Of a DNA stretch of 36,964 bases, positions 1 through 7,210 are shown in pieces. Positions within the stretch are counted from its first letter, which is position 1. Every line of letters starts with the position of its first letter. Under the pieces are notes generated by a model, which did no database searches, was not told where the DNA came from, and saw only the letters and a program-made list of their open reading frames with translations. A program made the translations under genes and the position numbers. Source of the DNA: an uncultured Bacilli bacterium (GTDB lineage Bacteria; Bacillota_I; Bacilli_A; RF39; UBA660); contig CAKPPI010000007.1 in NCBI GenBank assembly GCA_934177545.1, positions 1 through 36,964 on the forward strand. The letters are read 5' to 3'.

Positions 1-443
1 ATACCAACTTTAGTTCTTTCACTTGTTCTTTCTATTTCATTTTGTGAAACTGACATCATTATTCTAGTTACCATTTTTCCATTAGCTGTTGTTGTGTTAA
101 TATCATCATTAGCACATATTAAATCAAATCCATACTTTTCAGAAGTTTTAAGTAAGTTTTCCCAGTCATATATACTTCTTGATAATCTATCTAGTTTTAA
201 GGCAATAACAGTGTTTATTTTGCCGTTTTTAGCATCATCAATTAATCTATCAAACTCTGGTCTATGATTACCTGTTTTAGCACTTATTCCAGCATCAGTA
301 TAATAATCATATATCTTATAACCTTTAAACTTACAAAGTGCCTCTAATCGTTCTTTTTGTTCTGGTAGACTAAAACCTTCTTTGGCTTGATCTTCAGTTG
401 ATACTCTTAAATATAACCCACATATTCTTTCTTCATCTTTCAT
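1..443 (-). CDS. Serine recombinase, N-terminal part (runs off the left edge)
   Basis: The reverse strand reads from an ATG at 443 to the window edge, about 147 residues. It begins MKDEERICGLYLRVSTEDQ, with the nucleophile Ser in the YLRVST motif, followed by DAGISA, a RPEFDRL segment and the KLDRLSRS motif. These are the hallmarks of the resolvase/invertase catalytic domain. The spacing and the SVSQNEIERTSERTK helix resemble large serine recombinases of integrative elements and phages, which cut and rejoin DNA at att sites. The C-terminal DNA-binding part lies outside the window, so a small resolvase is not formally excluded. An in-frame TTG three codons upstream is an alternative start. Transcription probably begins near 601 and passes through a leader ORF and a terminator (see 464-563). 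Family assignment is firm; the type of element is inferred. Confidence 0.9.
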   Translation of the reverse strand, partial: MKDEERICGLYLRVSTEDQAKEGFSLPEQKERLEALCKFKGYKIYDYYTDAGISAKTGNHRPEFDRLIDDAKNGKINTVIALKLDRLSRSIYDWENLLKTSEKYGFDLICANDDINTTTANGKMVTRIMMSVSQNEIERTSERTKVG

Positions 444-463
444 ATACTTCAACTTCTTTTACT

Positions 464-515
464 AAAAAAGAGGAGACAATAGTATCTAGTAAAGTCTAAA
501 TACTACTGACTCCTC
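464..515 (-). terminator. Attenuator-like intrinsic terminator in the recombinase leader
   Basis: On the minus strand the arms 515-500 and 485-470 form a 16-position stem with 14 matches. The loop is 14 nt, and six T residues follow at 469-464. The hairpin sits between a strong promoter and the recombinase start at 443, so it would stop leader transcripts. Its first arm lies inside the leader ORF and its second arm starts right after that ORF's stop codon. That is the arrangement expected of translation-controlled attenuation. Confidence 0.7.
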
Positions 516-563
516 ATTTAATTCAATATTGTATATTTTTATTTTATCTTTGCAATTTAACAT
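486..563 (-). CDS. 25-codon leader peptide upstream of the recombinase
   Basis: An ATG at 563 follows a strong Shine-Dalgarno (GGAGG at about 571-575) and opens a 25-codon frame. It begins MLNCKDKIKI and ends ESVVFRLY before a TAG at 486-488. The last nine codons contain the first arm of the terminator hairpin, and the stop lies in its loop. I recognise no homologue. The strong ribosome site and the placement suggest that translating it matters more than its product. It is too short for a secure call from coding statistics. Confidence 0.55.
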   Translation of the reverse strand: MLNCKDKIKIYNIELNEESVVFRLY

Positions 564-607
564 GATGTACCTCCATTTCTAGAGAATACCTCTTTCATTG
601 GTTATAT

Positions 608-635
608 ATAATATCATTTTTTTAAGCTTTGTCAA
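608..635 (-). promoter_or_regulatory. Sigma-A promoter for the recombinase leader transcript
   Basis: On the minus strand there is TTGACA at 635-630, a 16-bp spacer and TATTAT at 613-608, with TGA just before the -10. This is close to consensus. Transcription would start near 601, about 38 nt before the leader ORF. Confidence 0.65.
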
Positions 636-661
636 TTCCCTGATTATGGTATAAATAGTAT

Positions 662-934
662 TTAGATAGTTTTTAAATAATCTTCTAATTCAGATAATTT
701 GATTTTATTAGATAAATTTTCAATAAAGACTTCGTTAGAATAATTAAATATTAAGAAAGTTTTATTTTTTATAATAATTCTATTTGGCTCAATATAAGTT
801 AAATTAGTTCTATCTATTTTTCTGATATTACCATTTATGATTTTAGGTGTAGTCTTTGCAAACTTACATATCAGTTCTAATTTCTTTCTCAACGATTCTT
901 CAATAGGTAATTCTTCTTTAATAATATTTACCAT
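662..934 (-). CDS. Small hypothetical protein, 90 aa
   Basis: The ATG at 934 follows AGAAAGGATGG, a good ribosome site. The product begins MVNIIKEELPIEESLRKKLE and is a small mixed alpha/beta protein rich in Lys, Ile and Asn. I see no signal peptide, membrane segment or recognisable motif. It sits between tRNA-Met and the recombinase leader, so it may belong to the element that encodes the recombinase. Function unknown. Confidence 0.6.
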   Translation of the reverse strand: MVNIIKEELPIEESLRKKLELICKFAKTTPKIINGNIRKIDRTNLTYIEPNRIIIKNKTFLIFNYSNEVFIENLSNKIKLSELEDYLKTI

Positions 935-970
935 AATACCATCCTTTCTTCTAGGATAGTTTTTAACAAC

Positions 971-998
971 AAAAAACTAATCCATTTCTGAATTAGTT
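971..998 (-). terminator. Terminator after tRNA-Met
   Basis: On the minus strand AACTAAT (998-992) pairs with ATTAGTT (981-975), and T residues follow. A second small hairpin, GCTCGAA/TTCGAGC at 1008-1024, lies between it and the tRNA 3' end. Together they would end the tRNA transcript. Confidence 0.6.
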
Positions 999-1035
999 AT
1001 TTATCAAGCTCGAAAAGTTCGAGCAGAATTCCTCT

Positions 1036-1112
1036 TGGTAGCGAGAGGGGGAGTCGAACCCTCGACCTTTCGGGTATGAACCGAGCGCTCTAGCCAACTG
1101 AGCTACCTCGCC
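1036..1112 (-). tRNA. tRNA-Met (CAU), elongator type
   Basis: The reverse strand gives a 77-nt cloverleaf starting GGCGAGGTAGCTCAG, with anticodon loop TTCATAC, T-loop TTCGACT and an encoded CCA. The G1-U72 pair and overall sequence resemble the Bacillus elongator tRNA-Met. A tRNA-Ile2 with modified CAU is the alternative. Two positions look unpaired: C27/A43 in the anticodon stem and A50/C64 in the T stem. A weak promoter, TTGTCA (1158-1153) and GATAAT (1137-1132) with a short 15-bp spacer, lies upstream. Confidence 0.93.
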
Positions 1113-1175
1113 AAATCAAGAACAATTTAATATTATCATAGTTTTAAACGTTTGACAACCTTTTTTTGATAAATT

Positions 1176-1850
1176 TTAGCTATATGATAAAATTTTGATT
1201 TTTTCTTCACTAAGTTTATAACTATCATCAAGTGATTTATGAATATCTACTAACTCTTTTCTTCTTGAATCTAACAAAGTAGTAACATTATCTAAATCCA
1301 TAAATAAATTTTTAAAAGGATTAGTATCTAAATAATCTTTATATTTACTTGTTAATTCCTTTTTCATCTTAGAGATAGTATCAAAATTAGTATCTATTTT
1401 CTTAATAAAAGAATCAATATCATCTATTCCTTTTAATATCTCTTTCTGGAAGTCTTCACAGATAGATTGATAATCAGTATTATCACTATAAGTATTTTCT
1501 AATACTTTAGATATTAAATAACTCTCTACTAAGATAAAAGATAAAGAAGCTTTCTTAGGAGTCTTTCTATATAGCTCCATTGCTAACATTAGATAAAATA
1601 ATTTCTTTGCTGTATTATTTTTCTTCTTAGAACTATTTACTTTATCTAGCTTATCTTTCATCTCTTTACTAAAAGAATTAAATAAATCAGTTTCTCTTTT
1701 TATCTCATCATTTAACTGATAGAAAAGTTTTATTTCTTTTTCCCTTTCATCTTTAGTATCATCTACTTCTTTTAATTCTTCTTCCTTCTCTTCTAGTCTC
1801 TTAATAATATCAGAAGATAAATCTAAAGTATCTATAACTTTCTTTTCCAT
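1176..1850 (-). CDS. Hypothetical coiled-coil protein, 224 aa
   Basis: A soluble, highly charged protein. Residues about 10-75 are rich in Glu and Lys with heptad-like spacing (RLEEKEEELKEVDD). A short hydrophobic stretch, LFYLMLAMELYRKT, lies near residue 85, and another helical region covers 135-220. There is no signal peptide and no motif that I recognise. The start lacks a clear Shine-Dalgarno. It follows the dehydrogenase gene by about 37 nt and is probably the last gene of the cssRS-SDR transcript. Function unknown. Confidence 0.75.
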   Translation of the reverse strand: MEKKVIDTLDLSSDIIKRLEEKEEELKEVDDTKDEREKEIKLFYQLNDEIKRETDLFNSFSKEMKDKLDKVNSSKKKNNTAKKLFYLMLAMELYRKTPKKASLSFILVESYLISKVLENTYSDNTDYQSICEDFQKEILKGIDDIDSFIKKIDTNFDTISKMKKELTSKYKDYLDTNPFKNLFMDLDNVTTLLDSRRKELVDIHKSLDDSYKLSEEKIKILSYS

Positions 1851-1887
1851 ATTTAATCACAACCATATTTGCTATTATACTTATATT

Positions 1888-2658
1888 TTAGATAAATAGC
1901 AACCACTTTACAAAAAGATACAGCTTAGTAAACATAAATTGATCATATGGTAAAGATATAATACGTTTAAGATGTTTCTTAGTAATTTCCTTACTTATCT
2001 TCTTAGCAAAACTAGTTAAGTCTTTCTTCTCTAATAAATTAAAAAGTATATGTTGATACTTTGTCATCTTTAAAGCTTTATCTTTATAAATAAAACTAGA
2101 CTTATCCTTATTATCAATCATCACTTGATTAAATCCTGTATAATAAGCTCCTGGTAAGATAGTAGATATTTCTATATCAAGTCCTTGATAAAGACACTCT
2201 AATCTTAAAGTATTTGCTAAATGATAAAGACTAAGTTTAGTATAAGTATAACTATATAGATAAGGAAGTGGTAGAAAACCAGCAAGTGAAGAAGTTAGTA
2301 CTATTCTCCCCTTTTTTCTATTTTTTAAATACTTCTTAATTAGATTAACATTTCCTAAGATATTAACATTAAAAGTATCCGTTAGATAATTGCTATTTAC
2401 TTCTAGAATACTACCACCTTTTCCAAGAGAAGCATTTAAATAAAGAATATCAATATCATTTGGAATAGTGTAATTATCATTAGTAAGATCAAGTACTAAA
2501 GGAAACATTATTAGCTTCTCCCTTTTTAGTTTTTCATTTAGATAAGTTTCTTCTTCCTTAGTCCTAACCCCAAGATAAACAATATGTCCTTTAAGAGCTA
2601 GTTCTTTAGCTACACTGTATCCAAGTCCAGATATACCACCTGTAATTAATATTTTCAC
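1888..2658 (-). CDS. Short-chain dehydrogenase/reductase (SDR), 256 aa
   Basis: A Rossmann-fold NAD(P)-dependent oxidoreductase of the classical SDR family. TGGISGLG (residues 6-13) is the dinucleotide-binding TGxxxGxG motif. LNAS near 74-77 stands in for NNAG. The catalytic Ser is in LTSS (121-124), with Tyr137 and Lys141 as YxxxK. The length is typical. The C-terminus ends in a hydrophobic stretch (FVKWLLFI), so the protein may sit on the membrane. The ATG at 2658 follows AAAGGTG. It lies 38 nt after the histidine kinase gene, so co-transcription with the two-component system is likely. The substrate cannot be read from the sequence. Confidence 0.9.
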   Translation of the reverse strand: MKILITGGISGLGYSVAKELALKGHIVYLGVRTKEEETYLNEKLKREKLIMFPLVLDLTNDNYTIPNDIDILYLNASLGKGGSILEVNSNYLTDTFNVNILGNVNLIKKYLKNRKKGRIVLTSSLAGFLPLPYLYSYTYTKLSLYHLANTLRLECLYQGLDIEISTILPGAYYTGFNQVMIDNKDKSSFIYKDKALKMTKYQHILFNLLEKKDLTSFAKKISKEITKKHLKRIISLPYDQFMFTKLYLFVKWLLFI

Positions 2659-2696
2659 CTTTTATCACCCAGTAATAAGTATAACCAAAAAGACTC

Positions 2697-3971
2697 CTAT
2701 TTATTAGAAGTCTTAAATATATGAAAGGAAACACCTTTCTTTTCGTTTTTAATTGTAATGTCATAATCCATAAGTAGTAATGTCTTTTTAACTATGGATA
2801 GACCTAGTCCAAACTCACCTTTAATACCTTTTCGGAACGGAGTAAAGATTCCATCAAGGAGTGAGGAGTCAATATTTGGACCATCATTATATAATGTTAA
2901 ACGATTATTCTTGGCAGTTATCTTAATCGTTTTATCAGCATACCGTAAAAAGTTCGCTAAGAGGTTATCAATTATTGTTTCAAAGTATTCCTCTGTTCCA
3001 TAGAATTTACTATTTTTATCAAAAGAAACAATAAACTTAACATCGCGTCTTCTAAACTTGAATTCACGAATTGCAGCAGCTACTATTTTTTCCATATCTA
3101 CTACGGTATACTCTTTTTTCATATTATTTTTTAAATAGTCTAGTTTATTTAAATATAGAAGTGAATGTACTTTTAATTCTAGTTTTTCTGTTTGTTCACT
3201 AATAACAGTTAAAACAGTTGAAGCATCTTCCATATCATCATGATAGGCTTCTATATATGACTTTATAACGGTGAGAGGTGTCTTAAAGTCATGTGATATA
3301 TTTTGATACATTTGATTACGATATTCCTCCTGATCTTTTAGAGAAATTCGCATATCTTCTATTGCCATTTCTAAAGATTTAATTTCATCTTCTACTGCAA
3401 ATGATAGGGAGTGGTCGTAAGTATCATCATCTATATGATCAATCTTTTGTTTTAATTTTTCTATTTTTTTAACAATGATACTACCCCACAATATTAGCAA
3501 AAAGGCAATTATTAAAAAGGTTATTAATACTACTGGTAGGATTGAGTTTAGTATATCTGTCTTTGTCTTTAATATATAACTATCGTTTGTAATAGCAATC
3601 TTAGTAACATTATCATTATGGAGTGTGTAATAATAATATACTTGATTGCGATAGACAAATCTACCATAATCATCTTTTATATAGGATAAAATCTCTCCTA
3701 CATTTTTGAATTTCATTAAGTCATGCAAATTTTCACTATAAGCTGATGTTTCCCCAAACTTATAGATATAGGCAATTTCACTATCACCTAAGTTTTTATC
3801 AATATCAGACTGGATAAATTCTAACGGTTCTTTTAAATAATTATAAATATTTTTCTCAGTTATGGGTACTACAACTTGGGGTAAAATTATTCCTAACATT
3901 AAGAAGGTAATTGCAAATACCACGAGGATTAATAAGAATAACTGATGACTTAGTTTACCTGATATTTTCAT
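2697..3971 (-). CDS. cssS: CssS-like sensor histidine kinase, 424 aa
   Basis: A membrane sensor kinase. Transmembrane helix 1 spans about residues 9-30, an extracytoplasmic domain about 31-143, and helix 2 about 144-165. A HAMP-like linker follows, then the H-box NISHDFKTPLTV with phosphorylated His227. The ATPase domain has the DNLLANFLRYAD N-box and the GEFGLGLSIVKK G-box. Its ATG overlaps the TGA of the regulator gene (ATGA), so the two are translationally coupled. The name rests on the partner regulator, which closely resembles Bacillus subtilis CssR. In that species CssRS senses secretion stress and misfolded exported proteins. Whether this kinase reads the same signal is inference. Confidence 0.8.
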   Translation of the reverse strand: MKISGKLSHQLFLLILVVFAITFLMLGIILPQVVVPITEKNIYNYLKEPLEFIQSDIDKNLGDSEIAYIYKFGETSAYSENLHDLMKFKNVGEILSYIKDDYGRFVYRNQVYYYYTLHNDNVTKIAITNDSYILKTKTDILNSILPVVLITFLIIAFLLILWGSIIVKKIEKLKQKIDHIDDDTYDHSLSFAVEDEIKSLEMAIEDMRISLKDQEEYRNQMYQNISHDFKTPLTVIKSYIEAYHDDMEDASTVLTVISEQTEKLELKVHSLLYLNKLDYLKNNMKKEYTVVDMEKIVAAAIREFKFRRRDVKFIVSFDKNSKFYGTEEYFETIIDNLLANFLRYADKTIKITAKNNRLTLYNDGPNIDSSLLDGIFTPFRKGIKGEFGLGLSIVKKTLLLMDYDITIKNEKKGVSFHIFKTSNK

Positions 3972-4630
3972 AAGCTTAACCTATATCCGTAACCATAAAC
4001 AGTTAATATATTTAAATCCTTACATTTTTTTCTTAGCCTTCTAACTAGGTCATCGACTGCTCTATCGCTTCCAAAGTAGTCATCGCCCCATACTGACTCT
4101 AGTATTTCTTCTCTTGAAAAACTTTTATTAATATTTTTTGAGAGTAAGACTAATAAATCAAATTCAAGAGTTGTTAATTTTATTTCTTTATCTTTCTTAC
4201 CTACAACTCTTCGGTCTAAGTCAACTTGATAAGAGGCTATTTCTAATATATGACTTTCCGTTTGTTTGTAAACTCGTTTTATTAAGTTATTAACTCGTAA
4301 AACTAATTCTTTACTGGAATAAGGCTTTGTTATGTAATCATCGCTTCCTAACTCTAGGCCTAAAATCCGGTCCAAATCCTGATCTCTTGCCGATGTGAAT
4401 AAAACCGGAACATCAGGATATTTTTCACGAATTGCTTTGATTACATCATAACCATTGACATCATCTCCTAACATAATATCTAGTATCCAAGCATCTACTT
4501 TATTTCCTATATAATTAATAGCATCATTTCCTTTTTCAAAGCAAATAACTTCATAGCCTGCTTTTTCTAGATATAATTTAACAACCGTCTGTAAATCAAC
4601 TTCATCTTCTACAAAACATATTTTATACAT
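3968..4630 (-). CDS. cssR: CssR-like response regulator (OmpR/PhoB family), 220 aa
   Basis: The receiver domain (1-115) has acidic residues E8-D9-E10, phosphoacceptor Asp51 in WILDIML, and Lys102 in TKPYS. A winged-helix DNA-binding domain follows (about 125-220). LGLELGSDDYI, DYFGSDRAVDDLVRRLRKK and the YGYGYR ending match what I remember of B. subtilis CssR, which activates htrA and htrB on secretion stress. The ATG at 4630 follows GGTGGTGAT. A TATACT box lies just upstream on the minus strand. No htrA-like target is in the window. Family certain, orthology likely. Confidence 0.85.
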   Translation of the reverse strand: MYKICFVEDEVDLQTVVKLYLEKAGYEVICFEKGNDAINYIGNKVDAWILDIMLGDDVNGYDVIKAIREKYPDVPVLFTSARDQDLDRILGLELGSDDYITKPYSSKELVLRVNNLIKRVYKQTESHILEIASYQVDLDRRVVGKKDKEIKLTTLEFDLLVLLSKNINKSFSREEILESVWGDDYFGSDRAVDDLVRRLRKKCKDLNILTVYGYGYRLSL

Positions 4631-4796
4631 TTTTCAAATCACCACCACTAGTATATCATATTTGTTTCTCTATTTATCACCTTCTTTTTCTATATTTATT
4701 AAGATAAATTAAAGTATCAGATTTTATTCTAATTATTCATCTATCACTTCCTTTCATGAGTTAAGTATAGCTAATAAGTTTGGTAAAAATATCTAG

Positions 4797-4816
4797 AAAT
4801 TATGGGAAATTATGGG
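4797..4816. repeat. Two adjacent copies of a 10-bp repeat (possible operator)
   Basis: AAATTATGGG occurs twice back to back in the spacer between cssR and gerA. A 10-bp period puts both copies on one face of the helix, as OmpR-family regulators usually bind. The pair lies just upstream of the proposed gerA promoter. Confidence 0.5.
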
Positions 4817-4822
4817 ACTTTT

Positions 4823-4852
4823 CTAATAATTTTATTTTTCTTGGCCATACTA
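4823..4852 (+). promoter_or_regulatory. Possible sigma-G/sigma-F promoter of the ger operon
   Basis: CATACTA at 4846-4852 matches the sigma-G -10 consensus (CATANTA). CTAATA at 4823-4828, 17 bp upstream, resembles the -35 TGAATA. Known gerA operons are transcribed by sigma-G in the forespore. The start would fall near 4858, right at the ribosome site AGAGGTG, giving a very short leader. Confidence 0.45.
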
Positions 4853-4873
4853 CTTCTAGAGGTGAATAACTAA

Positions 4874-6280
4874 ATGTATGAAAAACTATATAATAAGTTA
4901 AAAGCTAATACTGATTTAGTAACTCATGAGTTTTATCTTAATAGTAAAAAGATTAATCTAATTCATAATGAAGTATTATGTAGTAGTGACTTTATTAATC
5001 ATTATATTCTAACTAAGATTACTAATTTATCTTATAGTGGTAATGATATTATTACCTTTCTTTATAATAATCTACCTGATAACACGGTTAAGGTTTTAAC
5101 TAAGGAAAGGGAGATGTTAGATTATATCTATAAAGGTTTCGCTCTTATTATTTATCAGGATGAAGCTTTAGCTATTGAAGCAAAGGCAACACTTGATAGA
5201 GGAATTAATGAAGCTAGTAGTGAAATTACTATTAGAGGTAGTAAAGATTCTTTTAATGAAAACTTTAATACTAATATTGGTCTTATTAGAAGAAGATTAA
5301 GAACTGAAAACTGTTACGTTGAATCTTTATTTATTGGCAAGGAGTCAAGGTGTAAGACGGGTATTATTTATATGAAGAATATTGCTTCTTTAAATACCGT
5401 TAAAAAGGTAAAAGATATTCTTTCTAATATTAAGATAGATGGCATTATTGATAGTGGTATGTTAAAAAGTTATTTAGAAGATGATAAGAACTTTCTTTTC
5501 CCTACTGTTTTAATGAGTGAGCGACCTGATAGAGTTAGTCAAGCTCTTCTTGAAGGAAAAGTTTGTATTGTAGTTGATAATTCCCCTTATGTTCTAATTA
5601 CTCCTTCTTTCTTTGTTGATTTTTTACATACTCCAGATGATTATTACCAAAAAGCAATTAATGTTAGTTTCATTAGAATTATTAGATTACTTGCTTTTAT
5701 TGTCTCTATTTTTACTCCTGCTTTATATATTGCTCTTACTACTCATAATCAAGAAGCACTTCCCCTACCATTTTTACTTAACTTTATGGCTCAAAGAGAA
5801 AGTGTTCCTTTCTCAGCTTTAACAGAAGCGTTATTTATGAGTATTTCCTTTGAAATATTAAGAGAAAGTGATATTAGAAAACAATCATCTACTGGTAGTG
5901 CTGTTTCTATTCTTGGGGGATTAATATTAGGAGATGCTGCCGTATCAGCTGGTATTATCTCCCCTATTATGATTATAGTTATTTCAATATCAGCTATTTC
6001 TGGACTTGCTTTCTCATCTCAAGAGATGATTGCTTCTCTTCGTTGGCTTCGTTTCTTAATGATGTTTCTAGCTATGTTCTTTGGTATCTTTGGTATCTAT
6101 ATAGGTTTCTTATTCTTACTTTCTTCACTAGTTACTACTAAAGCCTTAGATTACCCTTACTTTGCTCCTTTCTCACCCCTTGTTAAAGAAGAATTGGGAG
6201 ACGCCATTATCAAACTTAGAAGTAATAAAAGACTAAAAAGAAATCCCCTCCTAACTAAAAATAAGAAAAGAGGTAACTAA
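4874..6280 (+). CDS. gerAA: GerA-family spore germination protein, A subunit, 468 aa
   Basis: The A subunit of a nutrient germinant receptor in the spore inner membrane. It has a large soluble N-terminal part (about 1-255) carrying the family features GFALIIYQDEALAIEAK and a SERPDRVSQALLEGK segment. A membrane region of four to five helices follows (about 262-435) with LPFLLNFMAQRESVPFSALTEALFMSISFEILRE-type sequence typical of GerA. Length is near the usual 480. The ATG follows AGAGGTG. It is the first gene of an A-C-B operon; the next ATG follows its TAA with no gap. The germinant is not predictable. Confidence 0.95.
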   Translation: MYEKLYNKLKANTDLVTHEFYLNSKKINLIHNEVLCSSDFINHYILTKITNLSYSGNDIITFLYNNLPDNTVKVLTKEREMLDYIYKGFALIIYQDEALAIEAKATLDRGINEASSEITIRGSKDSFNENFNTNIGLIRRRLRTENCYVESLFIGKESRCKTGIIYMKNIASLNTVKKVKDILSNIKIDGIIDSGMLKSYLEDDKNFLFPTVLMSERPDRVSQALLEGKVCIVVDNSPYVLITPSFFVDFLHTPDDYYQKAINVSFIRIIRLLAFIVSIFTPALYIALTTHNQEALPLPFLLNFMAQRESVPFSALTEALFMSISFEILRESDIRKQSSTGSAVSILGGLILGDAAVSAGIISPIMIIVISISAISGLAFSSQEMIASLRWLRFLMMFLAMFFGIFGIYIGFLFLLSSLVTTKALDYPYFAPFSPLVKEELGDAIIKLRSNKRLKRNPLLTKNKKRGN

Positions 6281-7210
6281 ATGAAAAAGATGATTATACC
6301 TATCTTAGTACTATTACTACTTACTGGTTATACTCCTTATGTTGAAGTGAATGACTTAGTTATTGTAGACATGATAGGTCTTGAAAAAGTTAATGATAAA
6401 TACCTTCTAACTGTTAATACTATTAAGGAAGAAAAGACTGATAATGCTACTAAATCAATTTATCAAGTCTCTACTTTTGAAGGTAATAGTCTAGGAAGTA
6501 TCTTTCTTAAGGCTAAAAAGATTAATAATAAGAAGGCTTACTATGGTCATTTAAAGTTAGTAGTATTTCAAAGTAAGTTATTGGATAAAGAGATAATTAA
6601 TTATTTTCAAAAACAATTTACACAAATGAATTATTTAATAGTAGGTACTAATAGTGATATTAAAAGTTTATTTAAAAAGTACGATAGTAGCAGTAAAATC
6701 ATTAAGGAAATAAATAAAAAAAGAATAGATGATGCTAATATCTATCTTAGTACTTTTGAAGATTATCTAAAGGATATTGTTAATAAAAAAAGAGAAAGTA
6801 CTCTTCCTATTATTTCTTTAGATAAGAGTTTGACAACCACTGGATTAGAAGTTTATAAAAAAAATATTTTAATAGATGCTAAACAGGCAAAGATTAATTA
6901 TCTTTTAAATAATAAGTTAACATCTTTTCATCAAGAAATAACTATTGATAATAAGTCTTATGAAGTGGAATTTAATAATGTTAAATCTATGTTAATAAAA
7001 GATACTGTTACTATAGCAATGGATATATCTTCTAGTGATATTAATAATAGTAAGAAGTTAATAAATTCTATTAAAAAGTTATTCAAAAAAGAGATTAATG
7101 AATTTTTAACATATCAGAAAGATAACAATATCAAGACAACTTTAATTAATCCTAATAAAAAAATTAATATTAAAATAAAGATAGGAGAAGATAATTATGA
7201 TCAAGAATAA
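6281..7210 (+). CDS. gerAC: GerC-family germination protein lacking the lipobox Cys, 309 aa
   Basis: The C subunit of the receptor is normally a lipoprotein held on the outer face of the spore inner membrane. The signal sequence ends LLLLTGYTPY where family members have LTGC followed by Trp/Asp. Residue 17 is Tyr (TAT at 6329-6331), one base from Cys (TGT). The downstream family pattern (NDLVIVDMIGLEK, then a beta-rich domain) is kept. It is shorter than the usual 350-400 residues. Without Cys17 it could not be acylated and would stay as an uncleaved signal anchor or be secreted. The reading frame is otherwise intact, so it may still work. Confidence 0.85.
   Translation: MKKMIIPILVLLLLTGYTPYVEVNDLVIVDMIGLEKVNDKYLLTVNTIKEEKTDNATKSIYQVSTFEGNSLGSIFLKAKKINNKKAYYGHLKLVVFQSKLLDKEIINYFQKQFTQMNYLIVGTNSDIKSLFKKYDSSSKIIKEINKKRIDDANIYLSTFEDYLKDIVNKKRESTLPIISLDKSLTTTGLEVYKKNILIDAKQAKINYLLNNKLTSFHQEITIDNKSYEVEFNNVKSMLIKDTVTIAMDISSSDINNSKKLINSIKKLFKKEINEFLTYQKDNNIKTTLINPNKKINIKIKIGEDNYDQE

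Noticed and set aside
4745..4775. Tiny minus-strand ORF upstream of cssR with a good ribosome site
   Set aside because: It has only three codons (ATG AAT AAT TAG) and no linked hairpin that would make it a control leader.
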